Part shown: positions 10,940 to 21,816 of the stretch, piece after piece
Position numbering within the stretch: the first letter of the stretch is position 1
Layout: every line of letters begins with the position of its first letter
Source of the DNA: Chara braunii
Taxonomy: Eukaryota; Streptophyta; Charophyceae; Charales; Characeae
Length of the DNA stretch: 51,720 bases
Reading direction: 5' to 3'
NCBI GenBank assembly: GCA_003427395.1
Contig: BFEA01000181.1
Location: forward strand, 844,498-896,217
Notes under the pieces: generated by a model
Database searches by the model: none
What the model was told of the DNA's origin: nothing
Seen by the model: only the letters and a program-made list of their open reading frames with translations
Made by a program: the position numbers and the translations under genes

Positions 10940-12590
10940 CTTGCCTTGTGAACTCCTACGACCTCCGGAAGAAACTGAAGGAGGAGCTCGTGGAGCAAAC
11001 TGCCAAGGACACGGACCTCAGCCCGATCCTCGGGCAGTTGCGGGCTGACCCTAACAGTCAGCCTGATTTTCACGAATGTGAAGGACTGGTTTTCGGACGT
11101 GATGGAAAGAATGACCGTTTGTGTGTGCCCAACCATGAGCCTCTCCGCACACACTCCTTGGACTTGGCTCGCGGTCGGAGTGGACACTTCGGCATGCCGA
11201 AGACTTACGGAAACCTATTACAACAGTTTGATTGGCCTAGTATGAAAGGATCTGCTGAAACATTTGTGGCTAAGTGTCAAGTTTATCAATGAATCAAACC
11301 ATCAGGACAAAAGCCCATTGGGCTGCTTAAACCTCTTCCCATTCTCAACAGTCTCGGAGAGTCTGTCTCTATCGGCTTCACTGACATGGGAAAGATAAGT
11401 AAGAATGGTTATTCGCAAGTGATGGTGATTGTTGATCATTTTTTCAAAGTCCTAAATCTGATTCCATTGCCTTCTCATTCCCCAGCTGAAGTTGTGATCC
11501 GTGGGTTCCACCAGAAGTACATTCTGCAGTTCGGAACCCCGAAAACCCTTCTGAGTGATCGGGACCCGCACTTCATAAGTATTGAATGGAAGGACTTCAC
11601 GGCGCAACTCCCTGGCCTCAAATTGAGCATGACAACTGGTCAATATCTCGAAGCCAACGGTTTGGCTGAGGAGATTAACCAGACTATGTTTCAACTTCTC
11701 TGTGCTTTAATCATTCTGGGTCCACTAGCGGTTAATGGAAGGCCAAAAATTCGGGGTTTTTCGCCGCGTCGCTACAACCGCCTCTCTCCGGGTCAGGAAA
11801 CGTGGGATGAAGAGTTGTATTTAGTCAAGGGGTTGCACAACAACTCCATCCATTCTTCCACCGGCATGACGCCAAACAAGTTGCATTACCTTCGGCAGAT
11901 TTGTAATTTGCTCTCCTACTTATTCCCTCAACAGTCGGTTGATCTAATACTCGGCAGGTCTGGCTTCAGTGCCAAGTATGATCACTTGCTCACGGTTGCC
12001 ATTGCAACAATGACCAAGCGACAACACGCCATGATCCATCATGCGAATAAAAAATGCCAACTTATGTCTAGGTCAAGATGTCTGAATTTTCGGAAGAAGA
12101 GGGAGTGTCACACAAACTTCTCCCTCTCTATTATGGTCCGTAGGAAGCTCTAGACGTGATTGGCAATGATGATTTCGGTCCTTTATATATAATTGTTGTG
12201 CCTCCTCATTTGCACATGTACCCAGTCTTTCATGCATCAAAGTTGTATATATATCGTGATGCTGAATCCTTCGACAATGGTGAAGACATGATTCCTTGTG
12301 CAATCAATGGCGGTCACGAGATCGATAGAATAAAAAATCATGTAGGGAAGGGACATAACAGACAAATCAGATTCATTTCCTGTACCACCCGTTGGACGAC
12401 CTCTATTGGATCTCTACAAAGGAACTGTTGAGCAGCGCATCTCCCGTTGCGAAAGCATACGAACGACAGATAGCCTCTAACGTTGTACCAAAAATCTCTA
12501 CAAAACTCAATGCTACTGACTACTCATGAAATCTCTTTGCCATATTCGCTTACAATGCGTTTGTCGGGGACTCGGAATGAGTTACTCGCT
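10915..12590 (+). pseudogene. Element 1 integrase with chromodomain-like tail (broken)
   Basis: The zinc-binding N-terminal region is seen in 10915-11292 (GHFGMPKTYGNL and a CQVY that has lost the second Cys), then a TGA at 11290-11292. The core lies in 11386-12153. NGYSQVMVIVDHF follows the first Asp, LLSDRDPHF holds the second, and the AEEINQT segment holds the glutamate. After 12156, in other frames, come the PVFHASKLY box that precedes chromodomains and then a degraded chromodomain-like segment (HEIDRI..., DDLYWISTKELL). The integrase inserts the cDNA, and chromodomains steer insertion by binding histone marks. Frameshifts near 12153 and 12385 break this copy. Confidence 0.75.
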
Positions 12591-12608
12591 GGAAGGGACC
12601 TCGCTCTT

Positions 12609-12621
12609 GAGAGGGGGGTAG
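12609..12621 (+). other. Polypurine tract of element 1
   Basis: GAGAGGGGGGTAG directly precedes the TG that starts the 3' LTR. Such tracts prime plus-strand DNA synthesis in retroelements. Confidence 0.7.
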
Positions 12622-12914
12622 TGTACTGACCTGCCAAACACAAATTGAGACACAATTGAATTATGAGTTTTGCTCATGGAATGTATGCCTTGCTGAGTTT
12701 CCCGCTTGTTGCTGAGTTTTCCAAGTTTGCGTGGGTGCATGCTTGCTGGTCTGCATGCCTGTCTGAGTGCTTGTCAGCTTGAGTGTGTGTGTGACACACA
12801 AGGGCACTTGGTTGTTCAGAAAGGCCCGAAGGGCCAGTACTATGGTCGTGACATTGAGGGTTACAACGGGAAAATGCTCAAGTGGCGGGGAAAGAGGCCC
12901 ACGACACATAGAAC
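12622..12914 (+). repeat. 3' LTR of element 1, first part
   Basis: Begins TGTACTGACC right after the polypurine tract. It is interrupted at 12914 by element 2, and the sequence resumes at 21407. Joined across the insertion, the flanks align with the 5' LTR remnant near 4368-4395, which proves that the insertion is nested. Confidence 0.7.
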
Positions 12915-13947
12915 TGCAGTAACCCTGTTCAGAAGTAATCTGGGGCCCAGAACTCAGCCCCAGGCAACGCAGACCAAAGTTGGTCTGCGCTGGGTTGTGT
13001 GACCAGGACACGCCCAGGCCTGAGTCTGACGCGTTTGGCTGTGTGACCAAACACTGCACCCAGGAAAGTCAAGGGTCAAAGTCAACTGTAGAGTCAAAGG
13101 TACCGCGCCCAGGCCCTTGGTTGGATACACTCACTTGTTGTGCGCAGGTACCCAGACAAGCATCCAAGCCGAGGGGAATTAAGTTTCAGGCCAATCCGGG
13201 CCTTCGTTTGCATCAAGATCTGGACGGCTACAGGTTGCAGCATTCGGGGTCCAGACCCCGATTCAACGCTACTTAAGCATTGACCTCCCTGGCTTTGACA
13301 TTCATTCATTCTGTCTTGCGTTGATGCTGACTTCACGCCTTGACTTCAACGCTGGCTCGACGCTGCGACGCTGGCATTTGTGATTTGGCGAGGCGCTGCT
13401 GGTCCGGCATGGTGGCTGGCTTGCACCTGTCTTCTTGGCATGCTAACGTGGCAGTTGCCATGCGCTGTCGCTGGTGTGGCCACTGCCACGTGCATTATTG
13501 GATGACGTGGCTGCCGCCACTGTTCTACTGTGGCTGATGAGGCGAGGCTACGAGACTTGTTTTGCTGTTCTGATTATCGTCATTCGGGAGGAGATCGGGA
13601 CTGTGGAGAGATCGTGGATACGTACCTGATGGTCTTCATGTCGACATTGCTCCGGCGCTGATGAGGGACTGATTAGACGTGCCACGTGGCACATTGAGGT
13701 TACTTCAGATACTCGTTCAGACTATTGACTATTGAGGTGGTGATCGAGGAGGGAGCTCGAAGCAGGAGTGGGCCTTGTATTCATTTCCTCTCCTTTGTCT
13801 AATCTCCCTCCTCTCTCTTCGTCTGTGTATGATTATCTCATCTCATTCTGTCTGGATACGATTTTGACTATTGGTAATCATCAGCTGGTTGACATTCATC
13901 TGGGCTTGCATTGCTGACGATTGTCTTCACGATTGGGGTTCATTGCA
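12915..13947 (+). repeat. 5' LTR of element 2
   Basis: Matches 20374-21406 over its whole length. It starts TG and ends CA. It contains the perfect 14-bp palindrome GTGCCACGTGGCAC (13679-13692), centred on a CACGTG G-box and kept in the 3' LTR (21138-21151). TGACGTGGCT lies at 13503. It would supply the promoter of the element; CTACTTAAGC near 13270 is a weak TATA candidate. Confidence 0.9.
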
Positions 13948-13950
13948 ATT

Positions 13951-13962
13951 TGGTATCGGAGC
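13951..13962 (+). other. Primer binding site of element 2
   Basis: TGGTATCGGAGC lies three bases after the LTR end. It has one mismatch to the initiator tRNA-Met complement. Confidence 0.8.
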
Positions 13963-14050
13963 AGTTCTCCAGATGACGACGATTGTACACGTGTGCACGC
14001 GCCAGGTGGCGCGCAGGTAAGTGAGGTGCACACGTGTGTTGAATAGGTGA

Positions 14051-14603
14051 TGACGTGGCAAGAGATACGCCGGGGGTGGTGACGTGGCAGGCATCACTTA
14101 CGAGAAGACACCGCTGGTGTTGCTTCACTGGCGAGAGGAGATCCCAACGAGGCTGCTGACGTGGCAGTAGGGACTGCGACCAAGAGATACCGCACGCCAG
14201 CCTGGATCGCGACAGTGACGTGGCATCGCGATCCCCTGCTGACGTGGCATATGTTATGCCGCGTCTGAGGACTTTGTTGCTAATTGCTGATGTGGCACTT
14301 CTCATGCTACTGACGCGCAACAGGGTCCATTGCAGATGTTGACGTGGCCTTGAGTAAACAGGATTGATTGCTGACGTGGCAGGAAGCAAGTCATCACACC
14401 TGTCTTTGTGAGGTGGTGACTGTCTGCTGACGTGGAATCGGTCTCCTTGGCCGACGTGGCATGATCTGACTGGCTGGAACGGCGACGGTATCTCAACGTG
14501 ACGCGTGAAAGTGGCAAGTGGCAAGGATCGAAGTACACATTTGCTGACGTGGCATCCCGCTATTGGTTGACTGGACATTGTGGTACAGAGTGCTGACGTG
14601 GCA
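14051..14603 (+). promoter_or_regulatory. Array of TGACGTGGCA sites
   Basis: Eight exact copies of TGACGTGGCA start at 14051, 14080, 14157, 14216, 14240, 14372, 14545 and 14594. Close variants lie at 14287 (TGATGTGGCA), 14340 (TGACGTGGCC), 14428 (TGACGTGGAA) and 14452 (CGACGTGGCA). The core TGACGTGG is the binding site of plant bZIP factors with ACGT cores and of the unfolded-protein-response element. All copies have the same orientation and irregular spacing, and the sequence between them is unrelated, so this is a site cluster rather than a tandem repeat. It may act as an enhancer for the downstream TATA box. Confidence 0.65.
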
Positions 14604-14929
14604 CTCCAGGGATGACATGTGGCAGGCAGGATTACTGCCAAGTAAGAGAAGCATTTTGAAGACGACGGCGTTACAGCTGACTGAATCGACTATACAGGTG
14701 TAGTGCCAGCTCTCCGGGAGAGTGCATCATCGCACTGAGACCAGGAAGACAGCGGATTGAAGAAGGTTGCTGACAAATTGTTCGCTGTTGTTGTTGGCAT
14801 ACTTACCTTGTCGTTGTGGTGTTGTGGTGCTTGCGTACTTACTTGTGTGTTGTGTCTGATCACACGGGCCTGACGTAGTACCTGTACACTCATAGGACGT
14901 CATCACACAGACGAAAGAACAACAGTTAG

Positions 14930-14938
14930 TATAAATAG
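14930..14938 (+). promoter_or_regulatory. Candidate internal TATA box before gag
   Basis: TATAAATAG lies 78 bp before the gag ATG at 15017 and 330 bp after the TGACGTGGCA array. A GGACGTCATC element lies at 14895. A start site about 30 bp downstream would give a 50-nt T-rich 5' UTR. An internal promoter is unusual for a Ty3/Gypsy element, whose promoter is normally in the LTR. Confidence 0.5.
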
Positions 14939-15016
14939 AGATTTGTTCTGTTTTATTATTTCTTTTTATTTTTTTGTTCCATTATTACAAATATTGTCTC
15001 AAACCTGATTTCCAAG

Positions 15017-16909
15017 ATGTTTAGTGTGTGGAAATTACTCTTGCTTCTTTTTCCGATGACCTTCTTAGCGGGTGAAGGGTCTTTCGATCCCAAGACTAGG
15101 AGACAGGCGGAAACAAAGAAACAAGAATTACTGGCTCTATGGAACCAGTTGTTGAATGATTTGCATCTGTCCGGACTGGAAGCCGAACGACACGTTCGTA
15201 ATCTGTTTGATTTGCAGATGGTAGAAAACCGTCTAAAGCAAGCAATTACGGCCGCGGAAGTTGTGGCTGTCGGAACCGAAGTGTCTAAAATGATGGCCCA
15301 GTGTCAGAAGGCGCTGGACCAGTTTGCTATCAAGCAGCTGGAAGAAGTCGTGGAGTTGTCTAGGGAAGGGGAAATCAGACCAGAGGTGACCGAGGCTACA
15401 ATTGACGCGAACATTCAGCAATTAAGAGGTGCGCTGGCTGCAGAAGAAAGGAAGAAAGAAGAATTAGCCCGGAAACACGAACAGGAATTGAGGCGAGAAC
15501 AAAAAGTGAAATAAATCAGACAAGTGATAGGAATAGAAGGAAAGGAACAGACTGACCTCACACAAAAATTGTATCACATCATGACTTACCTCACCTTCTT
15601 GGAAGAAAAGATTGACAGACAACAAAGCCAGTTAAACGAAATTGTTGTAGGACTGCGAACTATCACAAACAATGTGAAAGGAAAGCATCTCGTAGAAGTT
15701 AAAGAAGAAGAAGGTAAGGAAGACAAGAAAGAAGAAAAGAAAGAAGTCAAAAAGTTGATGAGTGATGCAATGAAGTCTGCTGATCCTCAAGATCAGAAGA
15801 CGTCTGGAGAAGGAGGGAAGCCGTCTAATGGGGGAGGACCGAGTCCACCGTCTTCTCCACCGAACACTCCTCCTTCCACACCTCCTTCCTCTCCACCTCC
15901 AAAGCCTCCAACTTCTCCGCAAGGTAAGGTCAGTACGGAACCGAAGAAGCCGAAAAAAAAAGAAAAAGTAAAGATGAAATTGCCTTTTACGTTTTGCAAC
16001 AAAAAGGATGAGAATTTGTTGCTCTGGATAGCGAAAATTCAGACGTACTGTAGTACGACCCCTGTCGAACCCGAATCCCAAGTTGCTTTCTCCACTTCTT
16101 GTCTAGCGGGGGAAGCTAAGGAATGGGTATTGGTCGAAGCCAACGCTGCAGGGTTCGATGACATTGGTGAGTGGGTTGCGACGTTGAACCTGAAGCAGTT
16201 CCTTGGCAAGATCAAGCAACACTTTTTGGATAAGACAGCGGCCGACAAGGCCTTTGACCAGCTCACCACCATTGGTCAGAGACATTGGACCTCTGTAGAA
16301 TTTCTGTCTCGGAAAGTTGATCGGTTGTTGCAGGTTCCAGGACTGAACTTGCAAGACAACCAATTCTTGTATATCTATTCCCGTGCACTGCTCGAGCCCA
16401 TTCGAGGACAACTCGTAGCGGAGTCGAAATCCTGAAAGTATAATTATAGGCAGTTTCGCGATTTGGATCTCCGAAGAGAGCAAATGACTTCACAAGTAAA
16501 GAATTAGTATGCCTCTGTAGTAAAGTATGGCAGTGGAGGAGGCGCAGGTGTAGGTAAGCGGGTACTCTGGCGCCAAAAGCGCCAGGACCACACCCTCGTC
16601 GTCTTTGATGACAATACTGTGGAGAAGTGGCTATTGGAGGCCGAGGGTGTGGCGAGAAGCAGTGATTCCGGGAAGGGGGAAGTCACTGTTGTCGTGGTCA
16701 ACAAGGGAGGACCACGACCGTCAGTTAAGAAGAAGAAGCCACGCTCGTTCCTAGAGCATCCGGGATTGCGGCCGGGAGGCCACGTGAAAATATGGGAATT
16801 TCACAAGAATTGTGGTAGGAAAGAATGAACAATGCCCAAGTGTGGTACTGCAGGGCACGTGATTGCTTGGTGCCCACGTATTCGGAACCCAAAAGCGAGC
16901 AGCCAGTAG
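15017..16909 (+). pseudogene. Element 2 Gag (broken, one frame)
   Basis: A single frame runs from ATG 15017 to TAG 16907-16909. It starts with a hydrophobic stretch (WKLLLLLFPMTFLAG) that resembles a signal peptide, followed by a long charged coiled-coil region (residues about 25-260) and a Pro/Ser-rich hinge near 15840-15910. The retrotransposon gag domain follows (about 15975-16430, LLLWIAKIQTYC...). The tail carries a degenerate zinc knuckle (KCGTAGHVIAWC, 16846-16881). Internal stops are TAA 15512-15514, TGA 16433-16435, TAG 16505-16507 and TGA 16826-16828. Similarity continues across each of them. Alternatively, the hydrophobic start is upstream of a 3' splice site (TTCTTAG near 15068) and is not translated. 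Confidence 0.8.
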
Positions 16910-17742
16910 TTGCAACATCTGCTCCTACTGAGTCTAAGGGTTTGGACCAAGATGAAGGTAAGGCGCCTACGAACCTTTCCAACCCTTTGACTCGCACGGT
17001 AGAGGAGGGCTCTTCTTTCGTCCGTCGTCCAGAACACCCTGAACCTGTCTTATGCACTGTCTGTCTGGACGACTCTCTCGACGAGCTTGGTAACGAGTTG
17101 CTGGCATTACGACGCTCATGAGCTAAGAAATCAAAGTCTAAGGGTGACCTACTACTCGCGGACGTAGAGATTGCACATACCCGCGTAGGAGCTCTGTTGG
17201 ACTCAGGATCCACACGATCCTACATATCTGAGAAAGCAATCCGCAAGTTGCATCTCGGAATGAAGGTAAAGAATTTGTCTCGACCAATCACGTCTATCTT
17301 AGCTGACAAAAGCACAATCACTGTCTCGCAATATGTTGATCGTGTGAAGTGTTGATTCCGTACCAAGGAAGGAAAGAATATTGTTCACAAAGTTTTCTTT
17401 CTTGTGGAAAAAAAGTTACCTTTTGATTTGATTTTGGGAATGGACTGGCACGAGGAAGTCAACCCAGATATTAATTTCAAAGAGAAGATTGTGCAATTGC
17501 GAGATGCACACTCTGAATTGAAACCTATCAAATTGTGCCATAAGTCTGGCTCTGACTCTAGTCTGTCTTTTTGTTGTATGAGTTATCCAACATTCAGATC
17601 GATGGTTTCAAAGAAAAGGTTGGAACAAGAAGTAATGATGGTTTTAGTAAAAAGAGCAGGTGAGTCTTCTACTTCATATCCTCCTTCGACTGAAAAACTC
17701 CTAAGCGAGTATGAAAATTATTCACTGAACCAACAGGAATAA
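16825..17742 (+). pseudogene. Element 2 aspartic protease region (broken)
   Basis: The frame shifts relative to Gag. ALLDSGSTRSYIS (about 17190-17230) is the catalytic loop of a retropepsin with its DSG intact, and FDLILGMDWHEE (about 17420-17456) is the conserved C-terminal block. Stops at TGA 17119-17121 and TGA 17353-17355 lie inside the domain, and TAA 17740-17742 ends it. A linker that is not recognisable precedes RT. The Gag-to-Pol frame change near 16830 may be the original expression frameshift or a later mutation. Confidence 0.75.
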
Positions 17743-17764
17743 CTGAACGTGCTATCAACACACA

Positions 17765-18957
17765 ATTGAAATTATTCCTGACAGTAAGATTCCCAAGGGC
17801 CCTATCTATCGAATGTCTCCTAGGGAACTTGAGGAATTGCGAAAACAATTGCAAGACTTAACAGAAAAAGGATGGATTCGCCATAGCTCCTTTCCTTATG
17901 GTGCCCTTGTCTTGTTTGTGCCCAAAAAGGAAGGTGAGTTGTGTCTCTGTATTGACCATAGAGGGTTGAATGCTGTTATTGTTAAGAATGTCGAACCTCT
18001 ACCACGAATTGACGACTTGCTAGACCAGTTGTAGGGCTGTAAGTTTTTTAGTAAGATTGATCTGAAGTCAGGGTACCATCAGATCGAGGTGAAACCCACG
18101 GATCAACATAAGACCGCATTCCGAACGAGGTATGGCCATTACGAGTTTGTGGTAATGCCCTTCGGACTGACTAATGCCCCAACNACCTTCCAAAGGTCTA
18201 TGAATGAACTCTTTCATCAATGGTTAGACAAGTTCGTAATTGTCTATCTCGATGATATTCTAGTGTACAGTAAGACACTAGAAGATCATGAGAAACATCT
18301 TCGTCTGGTGCTAGGGAAGTTGCGAGAGGGCAACTTCAAGATCAATTCCAAGAAGTTTGAGTTTGCTAAGTCTGAAGTGTTATACTTAGGACATATAGTA
18401 AACAAAGAAGGTCTAAGGCCAGAAGAGAAAACAATTTCAGCAATTAGAGATTGGCCACAACCTAAGTCTATAACTGAATTGCGATCTTTCTTTGGTTTAG
18501 CCAGTTACTACAGGAAGTTTGTCAGGAATTTCTCAATGATTGTTGCACCAATGCGAAGATTGTTAAAGAAAGGAATTATTTGGTTATGGGATAAGGACTG
18601 TGAGTCTTCCTTTCGGAAATTGAAATATGCTCTAACTCACTCTCCTGTTTTAAAGATTGTTGACCTGTCCTTGCCTTTCATTCTGACGCAAGCCCGTATG
18701 GAATTGGCGTTGTTCTCCAACAGGATCATGGTGAGGGCTATAGGCCCATAGAGTTAATGTCCACACGATTGTCGTCAGAGAAGGTTGCCAACTCCACCTA
18801 TGAACGGGAACTTTATGCCTTAGTCTGTGCGTTGGATACGTGGAGACACTACTTGCGAGGGAGGCACTTTACTGTGTATTCAGACCACGCGACACTACAG
18901 TGGATAAAGACACAGTCTAGATTCTCTTACAAGTTGGTAAGATGGTCTGCAGAGTAG
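17765..18957 (+). pseudogene. Element 2 reverse transcriptase and RNase H (broken)
   Basis: This is the best preserved domain. It has the RT N-terminal block ([20 protein letters not shown]), [46 protein letters not shown] and the catalytic YLDDILVYSK at about 18243-18272. FFGLASYYRKF and the RNase H domain follow. Breaks are TAG at 18032-18034 and a frameshift near 18690, where the first catalytic Asp of RNase H is met in the next frame (DASPYG). TAG at 18955-18957 closes it right after LVRWSAE. The downstream part of RNase H and the spacer to integrase, present in element 1 as about 100 residues, are missing. One ambiguous base lies at 18184. Confidence 0.85.
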
Positions 18958-20262
18958 CCGATGGTTTGCTTTTCTTGATAGACCAAACAGAACAAAGATT
19001 GTGTATTCCTCACCAAGAACGAATTAAGAGGTTGCTGATTGGGGAATGTCACGACTTTGAAGGACACTTTGGATTCAAGAGAACTTACGCAGAGGTTCGA
19101 GAACGCTTCAAATGGAAGAGATTAAAAGAAGACGTACTAAGAAGACGTACTAACTTATGTACGTACCTATCTGGTGTGTCAGAGAAACAAGCCGACGCAT
19201 AAGAATCCTTTTGGACTTCTCAGGCCATTACCTATACCAAGCGAACCAGGTGAGTCCATCTCAATTGACTTTATGAGTCTAGTTAAAAGTCGCAACGGTA
19301 ATAGTCAAGTGATGGTGATTGTAGACCGTTTCTCTAAATATGCCATGTTTATCCCCTTACCTGCTTAAGCAAGGACTAAACTTGTGATCCAGAAATTTCA
19401 GATGAAATGGGTAACTGAGTATGGTTTTCCTTTATCCATTGTATCTGATCGAGATGCCAGGTTCACAAGTATGCCATGGCTAAAGCTGATGGAGGCATAC
19501 GACACACGTTGGACCATATCGTCAGGGCGACACCATGAAACGAATGGGTAAAGTGAACAAATGAACCGATTTTGCCAACAGCTCTTGCGCATGTATGGAA
19601 GACCTGATCAAATTGATTGGGATGAGAACTTACCCAAGATAGCCAGTGCATATAATAGCAGTGTTGACACCGCTACGGGTCGTACACCAAATGCACTGCA
19701 CAAGGGGTGGAAACCTTGGCGTCCCATTGACGTGTTAACTCGGGACCAGTACCTTAGGTTACCTCCAGGTACACGAGAGTATGCCGTTTTGTTTCAAGAA
19801 GACATAAAGAAGGTAAAAGATAATTTAAAGAAAGCTCAGGACCAGATGATCGAACAAGCGAATAAACATCGCCGACCATCTACCTTTAAGGAAGGTGATT
19901 TCGTATGGGTAAAGTCCAAAGAGTTTTCCTTAGAAGAAGATGTGTCTCAAAAACTTTTGCCTGTCTATTTTCGACCCTGGGAAGTTCTCAAAGTAATAGG
20001 AGATGCAGAGGGACCGTCCTATCGCATTGATATTCCCCCCGGTCTCAAAACATATCCTGTCTTTCACGCATCCAAACTGTTGCCCTATGTAGAAGGGAAT
20101 GGATTTCCAAACAGACCCTCTATGATTCCACCATCTATGGAAGGCAGATATGAAGTAGACAGGATCATTGAGCATGGATACTTCTCTACGGGAGCATGTG
20201 GATGACCTCAAAAGCAGTTCAAGGTACGTTTTAAGTCTCAGGCACCATCTGAGGACAAATGA
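18942..20262 (+). pseudogene. Element 2 integrase and chromodomain remnant (broken)
   Basis: The N-terminal zinc-binding region (GECHDFEGHFGFKRTYAEV) is cut by a 13-bp tandem duplication (AAGAAGACGTACT, about 19127-19152) that shifts the frame. CLVCQRNKP-like sequence resumes in the frame of 19174. The core shows SIDFMSLVKSRNGNSQVMV with the first Asp, SIVSDRDARFTS with the second, and the glutamate in SEQMNR just after TAA 19549-19551. Another TAA is at 19366-19368. A long intact stretch, 19561-20205, carries the C-terminal domain (GDFVWVKSKEF, TYPVFHASKLLPYV) and the start of a chromodomain (YEVDRIIEHG). TGA at 20203-20205 and the next stop at 20260-20262 truncate it. Confidence 0.85.
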
Positions 20263-20373
20263 TTTAGTTAAAGAGAACTACTTGAAACTGCTCCTGATAT
20301 TGTTGCTGCTTATGAACGAGGGTTAAAGTCTTAAGAATTTCTGCGGTGGAACTCGAAAATGGGCCGGCAGGAG

Positions 20374-21406
20374 TGCAGTAACCCTGTTCAAAAGTAGTCT
20401 GGGGCCCAGAACTCAGCCCTAGGCAACGCAGACCAAAGTTGGTCTGCGCTGGGCTGTGTGACCAGGACACGCCCAGGCTTGAGTCTGACGCGTTTGGCTC
20501 TGTGACCAAACGCTGCACCCAGGAAAGTCAAGGGTCAAAGTCAACTATAGAGTCAAAGGTACCGCGTCCAGGCCCTTGGTTGGATACACTCACTTGTTGT
20601 GCGCAGGTACCCAGCCAAGCATCCAAGCCGAAGGGAATTCAGTTTCAGGCCAATCCGGGCCTTCGTTTGCATCAAGATCTGGACGACTACAAGTTGCAGC
20701 ATCCGGGGGCCAGACCCCGATTCAGCGCTACTTAAGCATTGACCTCCCTGGCTTTGACATTCATTCATTCTGTCTTGCGTTGATGCTGACTTCACGCGTT
20801 GACTTCAACGCTGGCTCGACGCTGTGACGCTGGCATTTGTGATTTGGCGAGGCGCTGCTTGTCCGGCATGGTGGCTGGCTTGCACCTGTCTTCTTGGCAT
20901 GCTGACGTGGCAGCTGCCATGCGCTGGCACTAATGTGGCCGCTGCCATGTGTATTATTGGATGACATGGCTGCTGCCACTGTTCTACTGTGGCTGATGAG
21001 GCGAGGCTACGCGACTTGTTTTGCTGTTCTGATTATCATCATTTCGAAGGAGATCGGGATTGTGGAGAGATCGTGGATACGTACCTGATGGTCTTCATGT
21101 CGACATTGCTCCAGCGCTGATGAGGGACTGATTAGACGTGCCACGTGGCACATTGAGGTTACTTCAGATACTCGTTCACACTATTGACTATTGAGGTGGT
21201 GATTGAGGAGGGAGCCCGAAGCAGGAGTGGGCCTTGTATTCATTTCCTCTCCTTTGTCTAATCTCCCTCCTCTCTCTTCGTCTGTGTATGACTATCTCAT
21301 CTCATTCTGTCTGGATACGATTTTGACTATTGGTAATCATCAACTGGTTGACATTCATCTGGGCTTGCATTGTTGACGATTGTCTTCACGATAGGGGTTC
21401 ATCGCA
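20374..21406 (+). repeat. 3' LTR of element 2
   Basis: Same length as the 5' LTR (1033 bp). It begins TGCAGTAACC after the purine-rich GGCAGGAG and ends ATCGCA before the target duplication GAAC. The G-box palindrome is kept at 21138-21151. Confidence 0.9.
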
Positions 21407-21816
21407 GAACAGCGGAAACACTCGAGTAGCAGGCAGGCCTGTACCACACCAAGTAGAGGTAGATGTGCCGGGTACTCGAGGCCGAGTAGAAGAAGACAAA
21501 AGTGGGCATTTTTAGAGGCTCGGTAGTTTTAGGCTAGGTCTTGGTGGGTACCAGTCCAACCAGTCTGAGCCTAGGGCCTGTACGTGCAATATCAAAGTTT
21601 GCAATGATGTTTCCCTCCGAACGGGAGGAGGTACTGGTTGCTTGGAGGTCGCGCGGCATAGGGAGTCACTAGCCAAGAGGCAAGAAGGCCGCTAGCTATA
21701 TCTCCAGGCGGAGCAAGGTGCTCCTCCTCATTGTCGGTGTGCGAGTTTGGTGACACACTGGTTGCTGGAGCAGCACTAGCTTGGAGCAGTGCTGCTGGGG
21801 AAGGAGCAAGGACACG
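21407..21816 (+). repeat. 3' LTR of element 1, second part
   Basis: Continues the LTR interrupted at 12914 and aligns with 4733-5127. Homology stops near 21816, so the end of this LTR has been lost or replaced. Confidence 0.7.

Larger units (their letters stand above)
12915..21406 (+). mobile_element. Element 2: Ty3/Gypsy retrotransposon nested in element 1
   Basis: Bounded by two 1033-bp direct LTRs that begin TGCAGTAACC and end in TGCA or CGCA. GAAC flanks both sides (12911-12914 and 21407-21410) as a 4-bp target-site duplication. The internal order is PBS, a 1-kb leader, gag, protease, RT, RNase H, integrase and a chromodomain remnant. The two LTRs differ at a low percentage of sites by eye (about 3%, not counted exactly), so the insertion is fairly young. 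Nevertheless, every coding domain has at least one stop or frameshift, and about 90-100 codons seem missing between RNase H and integrase. Confidence 0.9.
4368..21816 (+). mobile_element. Element 1: decayed Ty3/Gypsy chromovirus, interrupted by element 2
   Basis: The order is 5' LTR remnant (4368-5711), PBS (5713-5724), gag (7061-8191), protease, reverse transcriptase, RNase H, integrase, chromodomain-like tail, polypurine tract (12609-12621) and 3' LTR (12622-12914, resuming at 21407-21816 after element 2). The domain order protease-RT-RNase H-integrase is that of Ty3/Gypsy (Metaviridae), and the C-terminal chromodomain-like segment points to the chromovirus clade. All domains carry stops or frameshifts. 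The left part of the 5' LTR is missing where it meets copy A, and the end of the 3' LTR is lost after about 21816. It is older than element 2, which sits inside it. Confidence 0.8.
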
